A stretch of 64,000 bases of DNA from Rhodopirellula halodulae (GTDB taxonomy: Bacteria > Planctomycetota > Planctomycetia > Pirellulales > Pirellulaceae), in contig NZ_JAJKFV010000029.1 of assembly GCF_020966775.1 (NCBI RefSeq), positions 1,233,001 to 1,297,000 of the forward strand, written 5' to 3'. The notes beneath the pieces are model-generated. The model had not been told where the DNA came from. It did no database searches and saw only the letters and a program-made list of their open reading frames with translations. Made by a program: the position numbers and the translations under genes. Numbering within the stretch: the first letter of the stretch is position 1; every line of letters starts with the position of its first letter. This document shows, one piece after another, positions 16,049 to 24,943 of the stretch.

Positions 16049-18676
16049 TCAATCGTTGATGATCAATCGTTTTGCCGTTTCGGCGAGTTCGAGAAACTCG
16101 GCTCGCAATCCATGTTCGTCTGAGCCTTTGGCCTGGGCTGCGGTCGAGATGACATCGTCCATCGTCCAAGTGCCCGCATGTGAACTGTTGCGAAGCTGCA
16201 TTCCAAACCCGGCCACGGCGGCAGCGAACTGGAAGTCACGGTCCGCTTCAGCAAACGGCTGACTTTCGTTGACCAGTGGGAAGGTGAGCTTTTCACTGAC
16301 GTCACCTTGCGGTGGCTTGTGGCGAATCTTCAGCGTCAAAATTTCCTTGGTCGCCGCGTCATCGGTTGCTTCTTCGGTTGAGCCCTCTTCACGGGCGTCG
16401 TCATCGGTCGCGGGTTCCTCTTCGCCTGCTGCGTCTTCAGCAGGTTGATACTTCAGCGGATCCACATCCGGAGCAATGGAGCTGGGGAGTTTGCCGGTCG
16501 GTGCAATCTCGTAAAGAGCTGTCACTCGGTGGCCCGCTCCGATCTCGCCCGCGTCTTTGGTGTCATCGTTGAAGTCTTCCTTGGCCAAGATCCGATTTTC
16601 ATAGCCAATCAAACGGTAGGCCGAGACCACCGCCGGATTGAATTCGATTTGGATCTTCACATCTTTGGCAACGGTGAACAAAGTGCCGGCGACTTGGTCG
16701 GCCAAGACTTTGTTGGCTTCGGCGATCGTATCAACGAATGCGTAGTTGCCCGCACCGGAGTTTGAGATGCGTTCCATCATGGCATCGTTGTGGTTGCCCA
16801 TCCCAAATCCAAGCACCGTCAATTCCGTGCCCGATTTCGATTGGCGAGTCGCTTCGGCGACCAGTTGATCCGTGCCAGTCATGCCGACATTGAAGTCACC
16901 GTCGCTGCACAGGATCACTCGGTTCACTCCATCCTCGATGAAGTTTTCACGGGCGGTTTGGTAGGCAAGTTGTAAACCCGCTCCGCCATTGGTGCTGCCG
17001 CCAGCCGAAAGGGCCGAGAGGGCTCGCACGATCTTTTTCTTTTGTTTGACCGGAGTTGAGTCGAGGACCAAACCGGACGATCCGGCGTAGACAACGATCG
17101 CAACACGGTCGTTCTTCTTCAATTGATCCAGCAGCAACTTCATGCCTTCGATTACCAACGGCAATTTGTTGGGGCGTTTCATGGATCCGCTGGTGTCGAT
17201 CAAAAACACCAAGTTGCAGCGAGGGCGTTCTTTGCGATCAATGTCTTTGGCTTGAATGCCGACACGCACCAAACGGTTGTCCTCATTCCACGGGCAGGAG
17301 GCGACGGCCATTGCGGAAGAGAACGGAGCCGAGTCTTCGGCGGTTGGCGGCGTGTACTGGTAGTCAAAGTAGTTGATCAGTTCTTCGATACGGACCGAGT
17401 CGGGACGCGGCAATTGGCCACGTTGCAGGTAGCTGCGGACCTTGGCATAGCTCGCGGTATCCACGTCGATCGAAAACGTGCTCAGTGGATGCTCGGTGAC
17501 TCGGCGGAATTCGTTTTCGGTGATGGGATCGAATTTGTCTCCAGACGATCCTGGGCCGCTTCCTTCGCCGTCGGCGATGTCCGGTACCGTCGGTGCGGGC
17601 ACGATGGCGGGTGCGGGAGCAAGTTCGTTGGTTGAACGCAACTCGCTCCTTGCCATGCGTCGACGGACGCTTTCAAGTTCCACCTGCCCACGGCCCATCT
17701 GCACTGGAACAGGGGCGACAGCAAAGTCGCCAATCACGTGCTTGCTCATGATTGGTTTGCCGGCGGACGGTTCTGCGGGGGCGGCTGGTGCTTCAGCGGT
17801 CGGCGTCGGTGGCAGACTTCCGCCCGCCGCAAAGGCACCATCCATCCCCATGTCCATTTCCATGTCCATCCCCATACTTCGCGGTGTTGGGCCAGCAACT
17901 TCCGCTGGCATGGTATCCGTTCCGGACATCATCCCTTTCGCTTCCGCGATGGGAGCGTTGGCGGCAGCGTCTTGCGTGGGAACGAACTCGACTTGTCCAC
18001 CTTCAGCTTCTTCCACCATCGTGACGTTGGATGTGGAAGCGGAGAATTCGTTGGCGTCTGGGCCAGACGATAAATTGGAATTGCGAGCCGAGGATCTCAA
18101 GCCGAGCGAATCTGCTTTCTCTTTTTGTCGGCTTAGCTGCATCGCCGAAACGCCGGCTTCGCGTTGGTAAACCATTTCGGAATCGGCGAGTGGCATCTCT
18201 TCTTCGAACACGGCCATGTCGTCGGTTTCCATGCCGGAAAAATCGCCTGGCAACTGGCCGCTGACTGGTCGTTGATGGGATGCCGTTTCGCGGGCGGTGT
18301 GAACGGCCGGAATTGAAAGGCCCAGCAGGATACCAACGATGCTGGCAGCGACCGCGAATTGGATCCATCGGGATTGAAACCAAGACGTCCCGGACGCGGA
18401 GCCTGCGGAGACGGATGCCTCATCCGTGGCCGCCGTTTCGCTTTCGCGAACAATGCTTTCGACGCGATTGGTTTCGAGCGGCGGGACGGCGCTGGAGTGG
18501 AAGAATGATTCGACTTGCTGGGTGACCGCTCGAGCTTCTTCGACTGCGGTTGCCAGTTCTGGATTGGCGTTCATCTCTTCGGTGAACTGAGCCGCCTCTT
18601 GGTCAGACAGTTCACCAAGAACATACGCGGTGACGCGAGGATCGTCCCACGGAGGAGAGGTGGATGAATTGGACAT
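16049..18676 (-). CDS. Membrane VWA protein with N-terminal anti-sigma-like domain (YfbK type)
   Basis: 875 residues. The N-terminus (DDPRVTAYVLGELSDQEAAQF) is an anti-sigma-like domain without the zinc ligands. One membrane helix lies at about 105-124, then a long low-complexity region with a Met/Asp-rich run near 268-280. The extracytoplasmic part holds the YfbK N-domain (FRRVTEHPLSTFSIDVDTAS, 390-409), a von Willebrand A domain with an intact MIDAS start DTSGS (494-498) and the later ILCSDGDFN, and a DUF3520-like C-terminal region (SAYRLIGYENR, GAGHRVTALYEI). It starts 48 bp after the ECF sigma gene on the same strand, so it probably restrains that sigma factor and may sense an outer ligand through the metal site. 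Confidence 0.88.
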   Translation of the reverse strand: MSNSSTSPPWDDPRVTAYVLGELSDQEAAQFTEEMNANPELATAVEEARAVTQQVESFFHSSAVPPLETNRVESIVRESETAATDEASVSAGSASGTSWFQSRWIQFAVAASIVGILLGLSIPAVHTARETASHQRPVSGQLPGDFSGMETDDMAVFEEEMPLADSEMVYQREAGVSAMQLSRQKEKADSLGLRSSARNSNLSSGPDANEFSASTSNVTMVEEAEGGQVEFVPTQDAAANAPIAEAKGMMSGTDTMPAEVAGPTPRSMGMDMEMDMGMDGAFAAGGSLPPTPTAEAPAAPAEPSAGKPIMSKHVIGDFAVAPVPVQMGRGQVELESVRRRMARSELRSTNELAPAPAIVPAPTVPDIADGEGSGPGSSGDKFDPITENEFRRVTEHPLSTFSIDVDTASYAKVRSYLQRGQLPRPDSVRIEELINYFDYQYTPPTAEDSAPFSSAMAVASCPWNEDNRLVRVGIQAKDIDRKERPRCNLVFLIDTSGSMKRPNKLPLVIEGMKLLLDQLKKNDRVAIVVYAGSSGLVLDSTPVKQKKKIVRALSALSAGGSTNGGAGLQLAYQTARENFIEDGVNRVILCSDGDFNVGMTGTDQLVAEATRQSKSGTELTVLGFGMGNHNDAMMERISNSGAGNYAFVDTIAEANKVLADQVAGTLFTVAKDVKIQIEFNPAVVSAYRLIGYENRILAKEDFNDDTKDAGEIGAGHRVTALYEIAPTGKLPSSIAPDVDPLKYQPAEDAAGEEEPATDDDAREEGSTEEATDDAATKEILTLKIRHKPPQGDVSEKLTFPLVNESQPFAEADRDFQFAAAVAGFGMQLRNSSHAGTWTMDDVISTAAQAKGSDEHGLRAEFLELAETAKRLIIND

Positions 18677-18724
18677 GAGTGTGATCCGATGACGGAAGAA
18701 TGATTGGTGGTGAGGAGGTCTGGC

Positions 18725-19291
18725 TCAGGAAACAGCCAAACCATCGCGAAGTGACTTGACGGCTTGATGAAGATGAAAGCCGACGTTGCTGACTGTCAGG
18801 CCGGTGACATCAGCGATCTCTCGATAGCTGAGTCCCGCCTGCATTCGCAGTTGGATGACTTCGCGTTGTCGCGGGGACAACGTTTCGATGGAGGCGGCGA
18901 TCTGTTCGTGAGCCTCGTGGTCTTGTGCCACCGCATCGGGACGCGGGGCGGGATCGACGACGGCGACCGCGTCGGGATCCAATCGGTCGGGAGATCGTTT
19001 GCGTTGCATGTCAATCACTCGTGAGCGGCAGACGGTGAACAGCCACGGAGCCAATCGATCAGCCAACTCGTCCGGCCGCTTGCGACACAGTTGCAGAAAC
19101 GTTTCTTGCACGGCGTCTTGGGCAGCGGTGCGATCCGCCAACATCCCGGTGGCATACGCCAACAAGGGACGCTGGAATTGGTCGACAACCTCGGCGATCC
19201 ATTGTGCGGTCCCAGTCCCGGAGCGATCGGGGCCGGAGTCGTCTGGATCGCTGAGGTCGTCGGCCGCGGAAGTGGGGGCCGGTTGGCTCAT
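18725..19291 (-). CDS. ECF-type RNA polymerase sigma factor
   Basis: 188 residues with the two ECF regions. Region 2 (about 35-95) contains RPLLAYATGMLADRTAAQD, AVQETFLQLC and LAPWLFTVCRSRVIDMQRKR. Region 4 (about 130-185) contains LSPRQREVIQLRMQAGLSY and REIADVTGLTVSNVGFHLHQ, a helix-turn-helix. A 30-residue acidic N-terminal extension precedes region 2. The gene lies upstream of, and is probably co-transcribed with, the VWA/anti-sigma gene. Target promoters cannot be told from the window; a hairpin at 19410-19428 lies in its upstream region. Confidence 0.93.
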   Translation of the reverse strand: MSQPAPTSAADDLSDPDDSGPDRSGTGTAQWIAEVVDQFQRPLLAYATGMLADRTAAQDAVQETFLQLCRKRPDELADRLAPWLFTVCRSRVIDMQRKRSPDRLDPDAVAVVDPAPRPDAVAQDHEAHEQIAASIETLSPRQREVIQLRMQAGLSYREIADVTGLTVSNVGFHLHQAVKSLRDGLAVS

Positions 19292-19696
19292 GGCGGTTCA
19301 ATGCGAAGGAAGAAAAGGGAGACGAATCGTGTCGCCTCCAAGTACTCAACGAGTGGGGGGCGGATTTCTTAGAGTCGCCACCAAAAAATCGCAGCCAAAA
19401 ATGTCGGGAGGAGTCTGTTGGAGACTCCTTGGCATCCCAAAACGCTGTTTTAGCGGAATTCGGAGCAAGACCACGGCGGGGAAGGCAGTCTTGTTTCGGG
19501 CAATCGGCCCCGAAGGCTGCTTGGAACGTTTCCGCAAACGATCTGACACCCTTCAGCACAGATCCAGGGCCACCGAGATTCACCGCGATGGCAGCGAAAA
19601 CAGATCCTCTCGACGATTTAGCGGGTGGACTGCTATGGTGTGCGGGCTGATTTGACCGCCCAACTCCCATCATTTTGACACCGCTCGGATCCTGTC
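19292..19696. other. Divergent intergenic region ECF sigma / DAHP synthase
   Basis: About 400 bp with no believable gene. It contains a perfect 7-bp hairpin GGAGTCT-GTTGG-AGACTCC at 19410-19428. It should carry both promoters, but no hexamers can be assigned with confidence. Frames in this stretch have atypical composition and no conserved motif. Confidence 0.5.
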
Positions 19697-20761
19697 GTGA
19701 TTTTGATTCTGAAAAACGGTGTGACCGACGACCAGATCGACCATGTGGTCCGGAAAGTCGAGTCGATGGGGTTCCAAACGCACCTCAGTCGCGGGACGTT
19801 TCGTACGATCATCGGCATGATCGGCGACGAGAGCCTGACCACCGAACAACAGCTTCAATCGATCCCCGGCGTGCAGCAAGTCGTCCCCGTTTTACCACCG
19901 TACAAATTGGCCTCTCGTGAGGCTCACCCCGAATCGAGCGTGATCGACGTGTCGGGCGTGAAGATCGGCGGCGGCAATCTCGCGATGATCGCGGGTCCGT
20001 GCAGTGTGGAAGATCGTGACCGAATGATGCGGATCGGGGAGAGCGTGGTTCGCTCCGGTGCCAACTTGTTTCGCGGCGGAGCTTACAAGCCACGAACCAG
20101 CCCCTACGCCTTTCAAGGTTTGGGTGAAGACGGACTGAAGATCCTGCGTGAAGTTGGCGATGCGTTTGGCGTTCCGGTGGTGACCGAAATCACTGACCCG
20201 CGAAATGTGGAGCTGGTCGCCGAATACTCCGACATGTTGCAGATCGGTGCTCGTAACATGCAGAACTTTGTGCTGCTGACGGAAGTCGGCAAGTCCGAGC
20301 GTCCAGTGCTTTTGAAACGTGGCATGAGTGCGACGATTCAGGACTTGTTGATGAGTGCCGAGTACGTGCTTTCGCAGGGCAACCCGAACGTGGTGCTGTG
20401 CGAACGTGGTATCAAAAGTTTCGACCCCTCCACCCGCAACCTGTTCGACGTGGCTGCGGTTCCCGCCGTGCAAGGATTGACACACCTTCCGATCATTGTT
20501 GATCCGTCACATGCCACTGGCCGTCCAGATTTGATCCCGCCGTGTGCGTTGGCTGGATTGGCCGCGGGAGCGGATGGTGTGCACATCGAAGTCCACGATT
20601 GCCCCGAAGAAGCCAAAAGCGACGGGGCTCAAGCCTTGTTGCCTGAACAATACACCGAGATCGTCGAGAAGATGGCCGCGATGGCCAAGTTGCTCGGCAA
20701 AGCGATCTCACCCCTTCCGAATTCAAACACCAACACCCCGCCAACTGAGGCCCTCGCGTGA
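19697..20761 (+). CDS. aroF: 3-deoxy-7-phosphoheptulonate synthase (type I-beta, AroF-like)
   Basis: First enzyme of the shikimate pathway, joining PEP and erythrose 4-phosphate. An N-terminal ferredoxin-like regulatory domain (about 1-75, starting [20 protein letters not shown]) precedes the TIM barrel, as in Thermotoga DAHP synthase, where this domain gives feedback control by Tyr/Phe. The core shows [58 protein letters not shown] and [10 protein letters not shown]. The 354 residues fit this class. The start is GTG. The stop overlaps the tpiA GTG by 4 bp. Confidence 0.94.
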   Translation: MILILKNGVTDDQIDHVVRKVESMGFQTHLSRGTFRTIIGMIGDESLTTEQQLQSIPGVQQVVPVLPPYKLASREAHPESSVIDVSGVKIGGGNLAMIAGPCSVEDRDRMMRIGESVVRSGANLFRGGAYKPRTSPYAFQGLGEDGLKILREVGDAFGVPVVTEITDPRNVELVAEYSDMLQIGARNMQNFVLLTEVGKSERPVLLKRGMSATIQDLLMSAEYVLSQGNPNVVLCERGIKSFDPSTRNLFDVAAVPAVQGLTHLPIIVDPSHATGRPDLIPPCALAGLAAGADGVHIEVHDCPEEAKSDGAQALLPEQYTEIVEKMAAMAKLLGKAISPLPNSNTNTPPTEALA

Positions 20762-21522
20762 GTCGTCGCATCCTGATTGCTGGTAACTGGAAAATGAACA
20801 TGCGTGCCGAGTCGGCCGCGTCGCTTGCCAAAGGCATTGTCGACGTGGTTGGCAAGTCGCCCGCCGTCGAAGTCGTGCTTTGCCCGCCATCCGTGTATCT
20901 CGGGCAAGTTGCCGAAGCCGTCGCCGGAACGCCCGTGGAAATGGGAGCCCAGAACCTGTACGCCGCCGAAGACGGTGCCTTCACCGGTGAAGTCAACGCA
21001 TCGATGTTGACCGATGTTGGTTGCCGGTTTGTCATCTTGGGCCACAGCGAACGTCGCCAACTGATGGGCGAAACGGACGCTTGCGTCGCAAAGAAACTGC
21101 ATGCGGCTCTGGCTGGCAACTTGGTGCCGATCGTCTGCGTCGGCGAGACCTTGGAAGAGCGTGAAGCCGGCGACACCGAAAAGGTCGTCGAAACCCAAAT
21201 TCGCGGATCATTGGAAGGTCTGGATGAAGCCCGCGCGGCCAACATCGTGATCGCGTACGAGCCCGTTTGGGCCATCGGGACCGGCAAGACGGCCACCAAA
21301 GAGCAAGCCGAAGCCGTTCACGCATTCATTCGCGAACTTTTGGGGAAAATGTTCTCGACCGAAGTCGCCGAACAGATCCGAATTCAGTACGGTGGCAGCG
21401 TGAAGCCGGGCAACGCAGAAGAATTGTTGTCCCAACCCAACATTGACGGGGCTCTCGTCGGTGGTGCGAGCCTGAAAGTTGACGATTTCGCTGGAATCAT
21501 CAACGCGGCTCCCTCGGCCTGA
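20758..21522 (+). CDS. tpiA: Triosephosphate isomerase
   Basis: Glycolytic and gluconeogenic enzyme interconverting DHAP and glyceraldehyde 3-phosphate in the cytoplasm. All catalytic residues are visible: Lys in GNWKMN near residue 11, His in LGHSERR, and Glu in [13 protein letters not shown], followed by the phosphate loop YGGSVKPGN and GGASLK. The 254 residues are the normal length. The GTG start lies in a GTGA overlap with the preceding gene, so translation is coupled. Confidence 0.97.
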   Translation: MSRRILIAGNWKMNMRAESAASLAKGIVDVVGKSPAVEVVLCPPSVYLGQVAEAVAGTPVEMGAQNLYAAEDGAFTGEVNASMLTDVGCRFVILGHSERRQLMGETDACVAKKLHAALAGNLVPIVCVGETLEEREAGDTEKVVETQIRGSLEGLDEARAANIVIAYEPVWAIGTGKTATKEQAEAVHAFIRELLGKMFSTEVAEQIRIQYGGSVKPGNAEELLSQPNIDGALVGGASLKVDDFAGIINAAPSA

Positions 21523-21570
21523 TCCCAGTTTCCATAACCCAAATCATCCCATTTCAACGGATTGTTTGCC

Positions 21571-22167
21571 GTGAGTCTCGCGATCGATTCTTTGTTCCAA
21601 CCCGTCGTTTCCATCCATCAATTGGTTCCCGCCATGCCCTTGGCTTCGTTCATGGGGATCGTTTTGGGCTGGTTGATGGCGTTTTTGTCTGTGTTTTTGA
21701 TCCTGTTGATCTTGATCCAACGAGGCAAAGGCGGCGGTTTGACGGGTGCTCTCGGCGGACCCGGTGGTCAGTCGGCATTCGGTAGCAAAGCGGGTGACAC
21801 GTTCACCGCGATCACCGTCGGCACCGCGGCTGTTTGGGCGTTGGTTTGTGCGTTTGCAATGTACCAGTTGGGGGCTCACGCTCCCAAGGTCGCCAACACC
21901 AACGATTCGTCGCTGAGTGCGGGCCCCGGTGGCGAGGCCGACGACGACATCACCAGCGGTTTGGTGGTTCCAACCAACGCCGACGAAGCCGATTCCGACG
22001 ACGATTCAGCTGCGAGCGGTGTCGGATCGATCGGCGGTTTGTCCTCTGGTGATTCTGATTCGGCCGAAGGTGAAGCTTCTGAGGAAGCCGAAACCACATC
22101 GGAAGCGGAAGCCACGACGGAAGAAGTCTCAGCGGAAGAAGCCACGTCGGACGAGGAAACTCCGTGA
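21571..22167 (+). CDS. secG: Preprotein translocase subunit SecG with acidic tail
   Basis: Small subunit of the SecYEG channel in the inner membrane. Two membrane helices (GIVLGWLMAFLSVFLILLIL and TAITVGTAAVWALVCAFAMY) flank the SecG loop QRGKGGGLTGALGGPGGQSA. The rest, about 85-90 residues, is an acidic, Ser/Ala/Glu/Asp-rich tail with no equivalent in E. coli SecG (110 residues). The start is uncertain: TTG 21562, GTG 21571 or ATG 21634 are all in frame, and none has a clear ribosome-binding site. The stop overlaps the yicC start by 4 bp. Confidence 0.88.
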   Translation: MSLAIDSLFQPVVSIHQLVPAMPLASFMGIVLGWLMAFLSVFLILLILIQRGKGGGLTGALGGPGGQSAFGSKAGDTFTAITVGTAAVWALVCAFAMYQLGAHAPKVANTNDSSLSAGPGGEADDDITSGLVVPTNADEADSDDDSAASGVGSIGGLSSGDSDSAEGEASEEAETTSEAEATTEEVSAEEATSDEETP

Positions 22168-23189
22168 CGCAGGCGTCTGTTCGCACGCAGTCCACATCGA
22201 ATTCACCGCTCGGCGGTTCGCCCTACCCGTCGCTGCGCAGCATGACCGGCCAAGGCCGCGGGGAAGCTTCGGGAAACGCCGGGGCAGTCGTCACCGAAAT
22301 TCGATCGGTGAACAACCGCGGTCTGAAAGTCATTTTACGCACGAGCGATTCGGTTTCAGAATTGGAACCGAAGATTGAAACGCTGATTCGCCAGCATCTG
22401 CATCGCGGCAGTGTGACCGTTCAGGTCCGCCTGACGTCTCCGCCCGGTGCTGACTTGCCGCGAGTCAATTGCGACGCCGTTCGGTCGTATGCGGAGCAGT
22501 TGGCTGAGGTCGCGGATTCCTTGGCGATGGGCGATGCGGTCACATCCACCAACATTGATCTGGCTCATTTGATGCAGTTGCCTGGCGTGCTGGAATCTCC
22601 CAGCCCCGATGGGCAAGACACGGAAGAGCGTCAGGCCAGAGCGCAAGCTAAATGGGAATTGGTCGAGTCAAGCGTTGAGCTGGCGCTGGAACGATTCAAA
22701 AAAATGCGATCTGACGAAGCCATCGCGATGGCGGAATCGATCGAGCAGGATCTGCAGTTGATCGAAACTCGATGCGAGCAGGTGGCACAGCTGAGTCCCT
22801 TTGTCGTCCAGCGATATCGGGAACGATTGCGAGACCGAATCGAGAAAGCATTTGCAGAAAATAATTTGCAACCCGCACAGCCGGTCGATTTGATTCGCGA
22901 AGTCCAGCTCTTTGCGGATCGAGCGGACATCAGCGAGGAACTGACGCGTCTGAAGAGTCACCTCGCGATGATGCGAGGCGTCTTGGTGGGGGATTCGAGT
23001 GAGGAATCGGCAAGCTCGCAAGAACGCGGCGAAGCGGTGGGCCGGAAACTCGATTTCATCATTCAAGAACTCAATCGCGAAACCAACACGATCGGGAGCA
23101 AAGCCGGGGACGCCGAGATCGCGGAACACGTGGTCGAGATGAAGTGTGCGATTGAGCGTATGCGTGAACTCGTTCAAAACCTGGAGTGA
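22164..23189 (+). CDS. yicC: YicC-family endoribonuclease
   Basis: Member of the YicC/YloC family, reported to be endoribonucleases acting on RNA in the cytoplasm. The N-terminal domain reads SMTGQGRGE, TEIRSVNNRGLKV and LEPKIETLIRQHLHRGSV; the C-terminal DUF1732 domain ends GRKLDFIIQELNRETNTIGS and EMKCAIERMRELVQN. About 25 additional residues precede the usual start at SMTG. The GTG start overlaps the secG stop (GTGA). yicC-gmk-rpoZ-coaBC is a common bacterial cluster, which supports the call. Confidence 0.93.
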   Translation: MTQASVRTQSTSNSPLGGSPYPSLRSMTGQGRGEASGNAGAVVTEIRSVNNRGLKVILRTSDSVSELEPKIETLIRQHLHRGSVTVQVRLTSPPGADLPRVNCDAVRSYAEQLAEVADSLAMGDAVTSTNIDLAHLMQLPGVLESPSPDGQDTEERQARAQAKWELVESSVELALERFKKMRSDEAIAMAESIEQDLQLIETRCEQVAQLSPFVVQRYRERLRDRIEKAFAENNLQPAQPVDLIREVQLFADRADISEELTRLKSHLAMMRGVLVGDSSEESASSQERGEAVGRKLDFIIQELNRETNTIGSKAGDAEIAEHVVEMKCAIERMRELVQNLE

Positions 23190-23197
23190 CCCATCGA

Positions 23198-23827
23198 ATG
23201 AACGATTCTGCACCCTTTTCGAGTGACGAAACGGCTCACCCGGGCCGGTTGGTCATCATTTCCGGTCCCAGCGGCGCTGGAAAATCCACGGTCGTCAAAC
23301 AATTGTTGCAGCGATGCGAAGTGCCGCTACAACTGAGTGTTTCCGCGACCACCCGGGAACCGCGACCCGGAGAAACTCATGGAAAAGAGTACTTTTTCCT
23401 GAGTCACGACGAATTCGCAACGCGGCGCGAGGCCGGCGACTTCTTGGAATGCAAAGAGGTCTTCAGCATGGGGCATTGGTATGGGACGCTCGCCGACCAA
23501 GTTGCCACTGGCCTGAATGCCGGGAAATGGGTAATTTTAGAGATTGATGTGCAGGGAGCCTTGGCGGTCCTGGATGACCCACGCTATCGCCCGCTGACGA
23601 TCTTTGTGCATCCCGGCAGCATGGATGAGTTGGAGCGACGGTTGCGGAATCGTGGCACCGAATCAGAATCGTCCCTGACTGCTCGACTAGAAACCGCGGC
23701 GGCCGAGATGCAGTGCCTCAGTCGCTATCAATACGAAATCATCAACGAATCGGTCGACAACGCTGTCACCGAGATCTGCCAGATCTTGAAAGATCAAAGG
23801 AAAAAATCGCCGTGCTCGAAGAACTGA
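23198..23827 (+). CDS. gmk: Guanylate kinase
   Basis: Phosphorylates GMP to GDP in the cytoplasm. The P-loop reads [11 protein letters not shown], followed by the GMP-binding [19 protein letters not shown], a lid region and [10 protein letters not shown]. The 209 residues match the family. I used the ATG at 23198, 8 bp after the yicC stop; a GTG at 23186 in a GTGA overlap with that stop is an in-frame alternative adding four residues. The 3' end overlaps the rpoZ start by 16 bp. Confidence 0.95.
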   Translation: MNDSAPFSSDETAHPGRLVIISGPSGAGKSTVVKQLLQRCEVPLQLSVSATTREPRPGETHGKEYFFLSHDEFATRREAGDFLECKEVFSMGHWYGTLADQVATGLNAGKWVILEIDVQGALAVLDDPRYRPLTIFVHPGSMDELERRLRNRGTESESSLTARLETAAAEMQCLSRYQYEIINESVDNAVTEICQILKDQRKKSPCSKN

Positions 23828-24084
23828 AAGAAGAAGAAATCGTCAACAAGGTCGGTGGTCGGTTCAAGCTCAGCACGTTGATTCAGAAACGTCTGGTGCA
23901 GTTGAACCAAGGCAGCCGCGCGTTGGTCAACGTCGATACCCACGACAAAATGTCGATCGTGTTGCAGGAAATTGTTCAGGACAAAATTTTTCTGAACATG
24001 GACAACGAAGTCGAGGCCGTTGAGGATCTCGATGCCATCGTCGCCGCCAGCGAAGCTCCTGAACTGGATCCTTCTGACCTGTAA
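23812..24084 (+). CDS. rpoZ: DNA-directed RNA polymerase omega subunit
   Basis: Small RNA polymerase subunit that assists assembly of beta'. The 90 residues start [18 protein letters not shown] and contain [18 protein letters not shown] and VQDKI, matching the omega pattern. The GTG start at 23812 lies inside the end of gmk and is preceded by AAAGG at 23796-23800. The stop shares one base with the coaC ATG. Its position between gmk and coaC is the usual bacterial arrangement. Confidence 0.85.
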   Translation: MLEELKEEEIVNKVGGRFKLSTLIQKRLVQLNQGSRALVNVDTHDKMSIVLQEIVQDKIFLNMDNEVEAVEDLDAIVAASEAPELDPSDL

Positions 24085-24647
24085 TGGCAGTCACCACGCG
24101 GCGAATTCTATTGGCGATCGGCGGTGGAATCGCTGCGTACAAAGCGGCCGACCTGTGCAGCAAAATGGCACAGGCCGGCTATCAAGTCCAAGTGGTCACG
24201 ACGCACGCGGCCACCAAATTCATTGGCGATGCGACCCTAGCGGCGTTGTCCGGACGCCCCGTCGTCCACGATGGTTTTGATTCTCGGTTTCCTTTGGGAA
24301 GTCATATTGAGCTGACCCGAGGGATCGACGCCATGGTCGTTGCCCCCGCGACCGCGAACTTGCTTTCTGAATTTGCAAACGGTGCTGCTTCGGATTTGAT
24401 TGGCACCCTCTATCTGCAAAACACACGACCGGTCTTGCTCGCACCTGCGATGAGCGACCCCATGTGGAATCATCCTGCAGTGCAACGAAACATTGCCACC
24501 CTTCGCGAGGACGGATGCCACTTTATTGGGCCGGAAGATGGATGGTTGAGTTGCCGGGTCAAAGGCACCGGTCGAATGAGCGAGCCGGCGGATATTCTTT
24601 GTGCGTTGGAATCGATCTTGCCATCCTCCGCTTCGGAATCCGATTGA
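24084..24647 (+). CDS. coaC: CoaC-like flavoprotein (phosphopantothenoylcysteine decarboxylase domain only)
   Basis: HFCD-family FMN protein expected to decarboxylate phosphopantothenoylcysteine in coenzyme A synthesis. The FMN-binding GGGIAAYKAADL, the catalytic His in SHIELTRGID and the Cys of the substrate clamp in GWLSCRVKGTGRM are present. The second key motif, normally PAMNxxMW, reads PAMSDPMW, so its Asn is Ser. The protein is 187 residues and lacks the CoaB synthetase half usually fused in bacteria; CoaB must be encoded elsewhere. Gene order with gmk and rpoZ supports the coenzyme A role. Another HFCD decarboxylase is possible. Confidence 0.8.
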   Translation: MAVTTRRILLAIGGGIAAYKAADLCSKMAQAGYQVQVVTTHAATKFIGDATLAALSGRPVVHDGFDSRFPLGSHIELTRGIDAMVVAPATANLLSEFANGAASDLIGTLYLQNTRPVLLAPAMSDPMWNHPAVQRNIATLREDGCHFIGPEDGWLSCRVKGTGRMSEPADILCALESILPSSASESD

Positions 24648-24943
24648 GTCCAGTGAGGGCTTGCTCAAGGTGAGCTCGCTGACCGAGGTGCGACGATGCG
24701 TCTGTCCTGAAAACGGTTGCATCGGGCTCGGCGGATGACATGGAGCTTGCGATCTCTGGCACAATTCTAGTTTAGTACCAGATTGCACGATGTTGGCTTG
24801 CTCGGTGTCGACGATCCATCCGCGCGGGAAGCGACTTCGGGTTGCCTCAGCGGATGGCGGACGCGAAGGATGGATTTGACATCGCATGCGGCCACGGCTC
24901 TTCTCATCCCATTGCTATTTCTTCGAGTTCTCAAGCAGCTTCC

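Noticed and set aside
17478-18170. 230-codon plus-strand frame
   Set aside because: Antisense to the low-complexity part of the VWA protein gene; its Ser/Pro/Ala composition mirrors that bias.
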